Part shown: one piece after another, positions 5,496 to 6,069 of the stretch
Layout: each line of letters starts with the position of its first letter
Numbering within the stretch: the stretch's first letter is position 1
Assembly (NCBI GenBank): GCA_964564035.1
Contig: CAZLZN010000038.1
Coordinates: 1-6,069, forward strand
Direction of reading: 5' to 3'
DNA from: JAHIGH01 sp964564035
Lineage (GTDB): Bacteria; Patescibacteriota; Microgenomatia; Levybacterales; UBA12049
Length of the DNA: 6,069 bases
Notes under the pieces: model-generated
What the model was told of the DNA's origin: nothing
Database searches by the model: none
What the model saw: only the letters and a program-made list of their open reading frames with translations
Position numbers and translations under genes: made by a program

Positions 5496-5765
5496 CTACC
5501 TGACCTGAAAGTCGGCAAAAGAATCGAGTGCTTCTTCTTCTTTAATATCCAAATTTTTAACTTCCGCCAGGAAAGGTCCTTTGCGGCATTTCTCTACTAA
5601 TTCGCTAACAGCCTGTGACTCGCCATGAAAAACCGCTTCGAGACGTCCATCGGGCAAATTGGAAACCCAGCCGACTACCGAATATTTTTTGGCATGGCTT
5701 TTGATGAAATACCTGAAACCTACGCCTTGAACAGAACCGGATATAAATATGTGAACCTGCTTCAT
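5496..5765 (-). CDS. acyP: Acylphosphatase
   Basis: The 89-residue cytosolic enzyme would hydrolyse the carboxyl-phosphate bond of acylphosphates such as acetyl phosphate. The signature GSVQGVGFRYF spans residues 10-20, with the phosphate-binding arginine R18. The second signature, GWVSNLPDGRLEAVFHG, spans 32-48, with the catalytic asparagine N36. Both residues are at the positions found in the well-studied family members, and the length is typical. I chose the ATG at 5765, giving MKQVHIFISG, because it matches the family's N-terminus. An in-frame ATG at 5807 would add 14 residues, but it lies inside a predicted hairpin. Neither start has a Shine-Dalgarno sequence, and no clear promoter was found; TTTGAT just upstream is a weak -10. 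The 3' end faces the DsbA-like gene with one base between the stops, leaving no room for a terminator between them. Confidence 0.95.
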   Translation of the reverse strand: MKQVHIFISGSVQGVGFRYFIKSHAKKYSVVGWVSNLPDGRLEAVFHGESQAVSELVEKCRKGPFLAEVKNLDIKEEEALDSFADFQVR

Positions 5766-5780
5766 AAATAGATCAAAGCT

Positions 5781-5824
5781 AAAAATCCTGACCGCAATGC
5801 TACGCATAACGTTGCAGGCGGGTC
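5781..5824 (-). terminator. Possible intrinsic terminator of the right-edge gene
   Basis: On the - strand, the segment 5824 to 5790 folds into a bulged hairpin. GACC/GGTC closes the base, with a GC pair, an AA/TT pair and TGC/GCA near a 3-base loop. Five T follow on that strand at 5785-5781. It lies 30 bp past the stop of the right-edge gene and just before the acylphosphatase start. The stem is interrupted by bulges, so confidence is limited. Confidence 0.35.
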
Positions 5825-5902
5825 AAAAATCAAAACCAAAGGCAAAGCTCAAAGCTAGTACTTATTAACTTGTTTTTGATCTTTGATCTTTGATTTTTGA
5901 TC
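5821..5902. repeat. Second heptamer repeat cluster with inverted arms
   Basis: Positions 5875-5902 on the + strand read as consecutive 7-bp units close to TTTGATC. The segment 5821-5855 has related units (such as GGTCAAA and AATCAAA) in the opposite orientation. The outer 14 bases of the two arms (5821-5834 and 5889-5902) are reverse complements at 13 of 14 positions. The right arm is translated as the C-terminal tail of the right-edge gene, whose stop is at 5855-5857. The architecture matches the cluster at 1046-1147, but the heptamer is different. Confidence 0.7.
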
Positions 5903-6069
5903 TTGTCTTAGCTCTTTGAGTTTCCACATAAAAAGCGCTCCGCGATTGTCGGCTGTACTATCGGACACAAAGGATAGAGCTTTTTCCAAAATACTTCTAT
6001 GGACTGTTTTGGCAAGCTTGATATAGAGACTTCTGTGTTTGTAATCGTCCAGCTGTTCGGCGAGATACA
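5855..6069 (-). CDS. 3' end of an uncharacterised protein gene (partial)
   Basis: The - strand frame is open from the window edge to a TAG stop at 5855-5857 and gives the last 70 residues; the start is outside the window. The segment contains DYKHRSLYIKLAK, then HRSILEKALSFVSDS, then NRGALFMWKLKEL, and looks like two or three amphipathic helices. It reminds me of C-termini of conserved hypothetical proteins in CPR bacteria, but I cannot name a family or function. The final residues, RQDQKSKIKDQKQVNKY, are low-complexity and come from the TTTGATC heptamer repeat, so the natural C-terminus may once have been shorter. A possible terminator follows at 5781-5824. Confidence 0.7.
   Translation of the reverse strand, partial: YLAEQLDDYKHRSLYIKLAKTVHRSILEKALSFVSDSTADNRGALFMWKLKELRQDQKSKIKDQKQVNKY

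Noticed and set aside
5766..5807. Upstream in-frame ATG extending acylphosphatase by 14 residues
   Set aside because: The extension is absent from the typical family N-terminus and its ATG lies within a predicted hairpin; the ATG at 5765 gives the standard length and catalytic residue numbering.
1..6069. Possible UGA recoding, as in Gracilibacteria or Absconditabacteria, because no gene ends in TGA
   Set aside because: All recognised proteins are full length with no in-frame TGA and keep their conserved glycines on normal codons. Nine stops without a TGA is not significant.

Overview
The window is a moderately AT-rich, densely packed bacterial segment with short intergenic gaps. It has six complete recognisable genes, one complete unrecognised small gene, and a gene fragment at each edge. 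All complete genes start with ATG, and none has a convincing Shine-Dalgarno sequence. Stops are only TAA or TAG, and no reading frame needs recoding. The gene set, the short A/T-rich leaders, the heptamer repeats between genes and the style of the right-edge protein together suggest an uncultivated Patescibacteria/CPR-type bacterium. That assignment is an inference; nothing here is a phylogenetic marker.

Layout: a 14-codon tail of a + strand gene (1-45); then on the - strand thioredoxin reductase trxB (133-1041), thioredoxin trxA (1146-1472) and an NhaD-type Na+/H+ antiporter (1531-2979). A 188-bp divergent spacer leads to a small, very basic + strand protein of unknown function (3168-3422). 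This converges on a - strand gene for a DsbD/TauE-like six-helix membrane protein fused to a cupredoxin domain (3437-4501). A 165-bp divergent spacer then leads to a + strand membrane-anchored DsbA-like thiol oxidoreductase (4667-5494). Its stop lies one base from the stop of a convergent acylphosphatase gene (5496-5765). The 3' end of an uncharacterised - strand gene (5855-6069) closes the window.

Four of the genes form a coherent thiol and metal theme: NADPH to TrxB to TrxA in the cytoplasm, a DsbD-like membrane protein with one cysteine in each of two helices, and outside the membrane a Cys/Met-rich cupredoxin domain and a CPFC DsbA-like protein. That they form one electron relay is an inference from content and proximity.

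Two non-coding patterns stand out. First, the promoters of the two + strand genes have a -10 box ending exactly 8 bases before the ATG, implying leaderless or nearly leaderless mRNAs; trxA is similar. Second, two spacers (1046-1147 and 5821-5902) carry degenerate 7-bp tandem repeats arranged as imperfect inverted pairs. The two loci use different heptamers, and in each one arm runs into the 3' end of the upstream gene.
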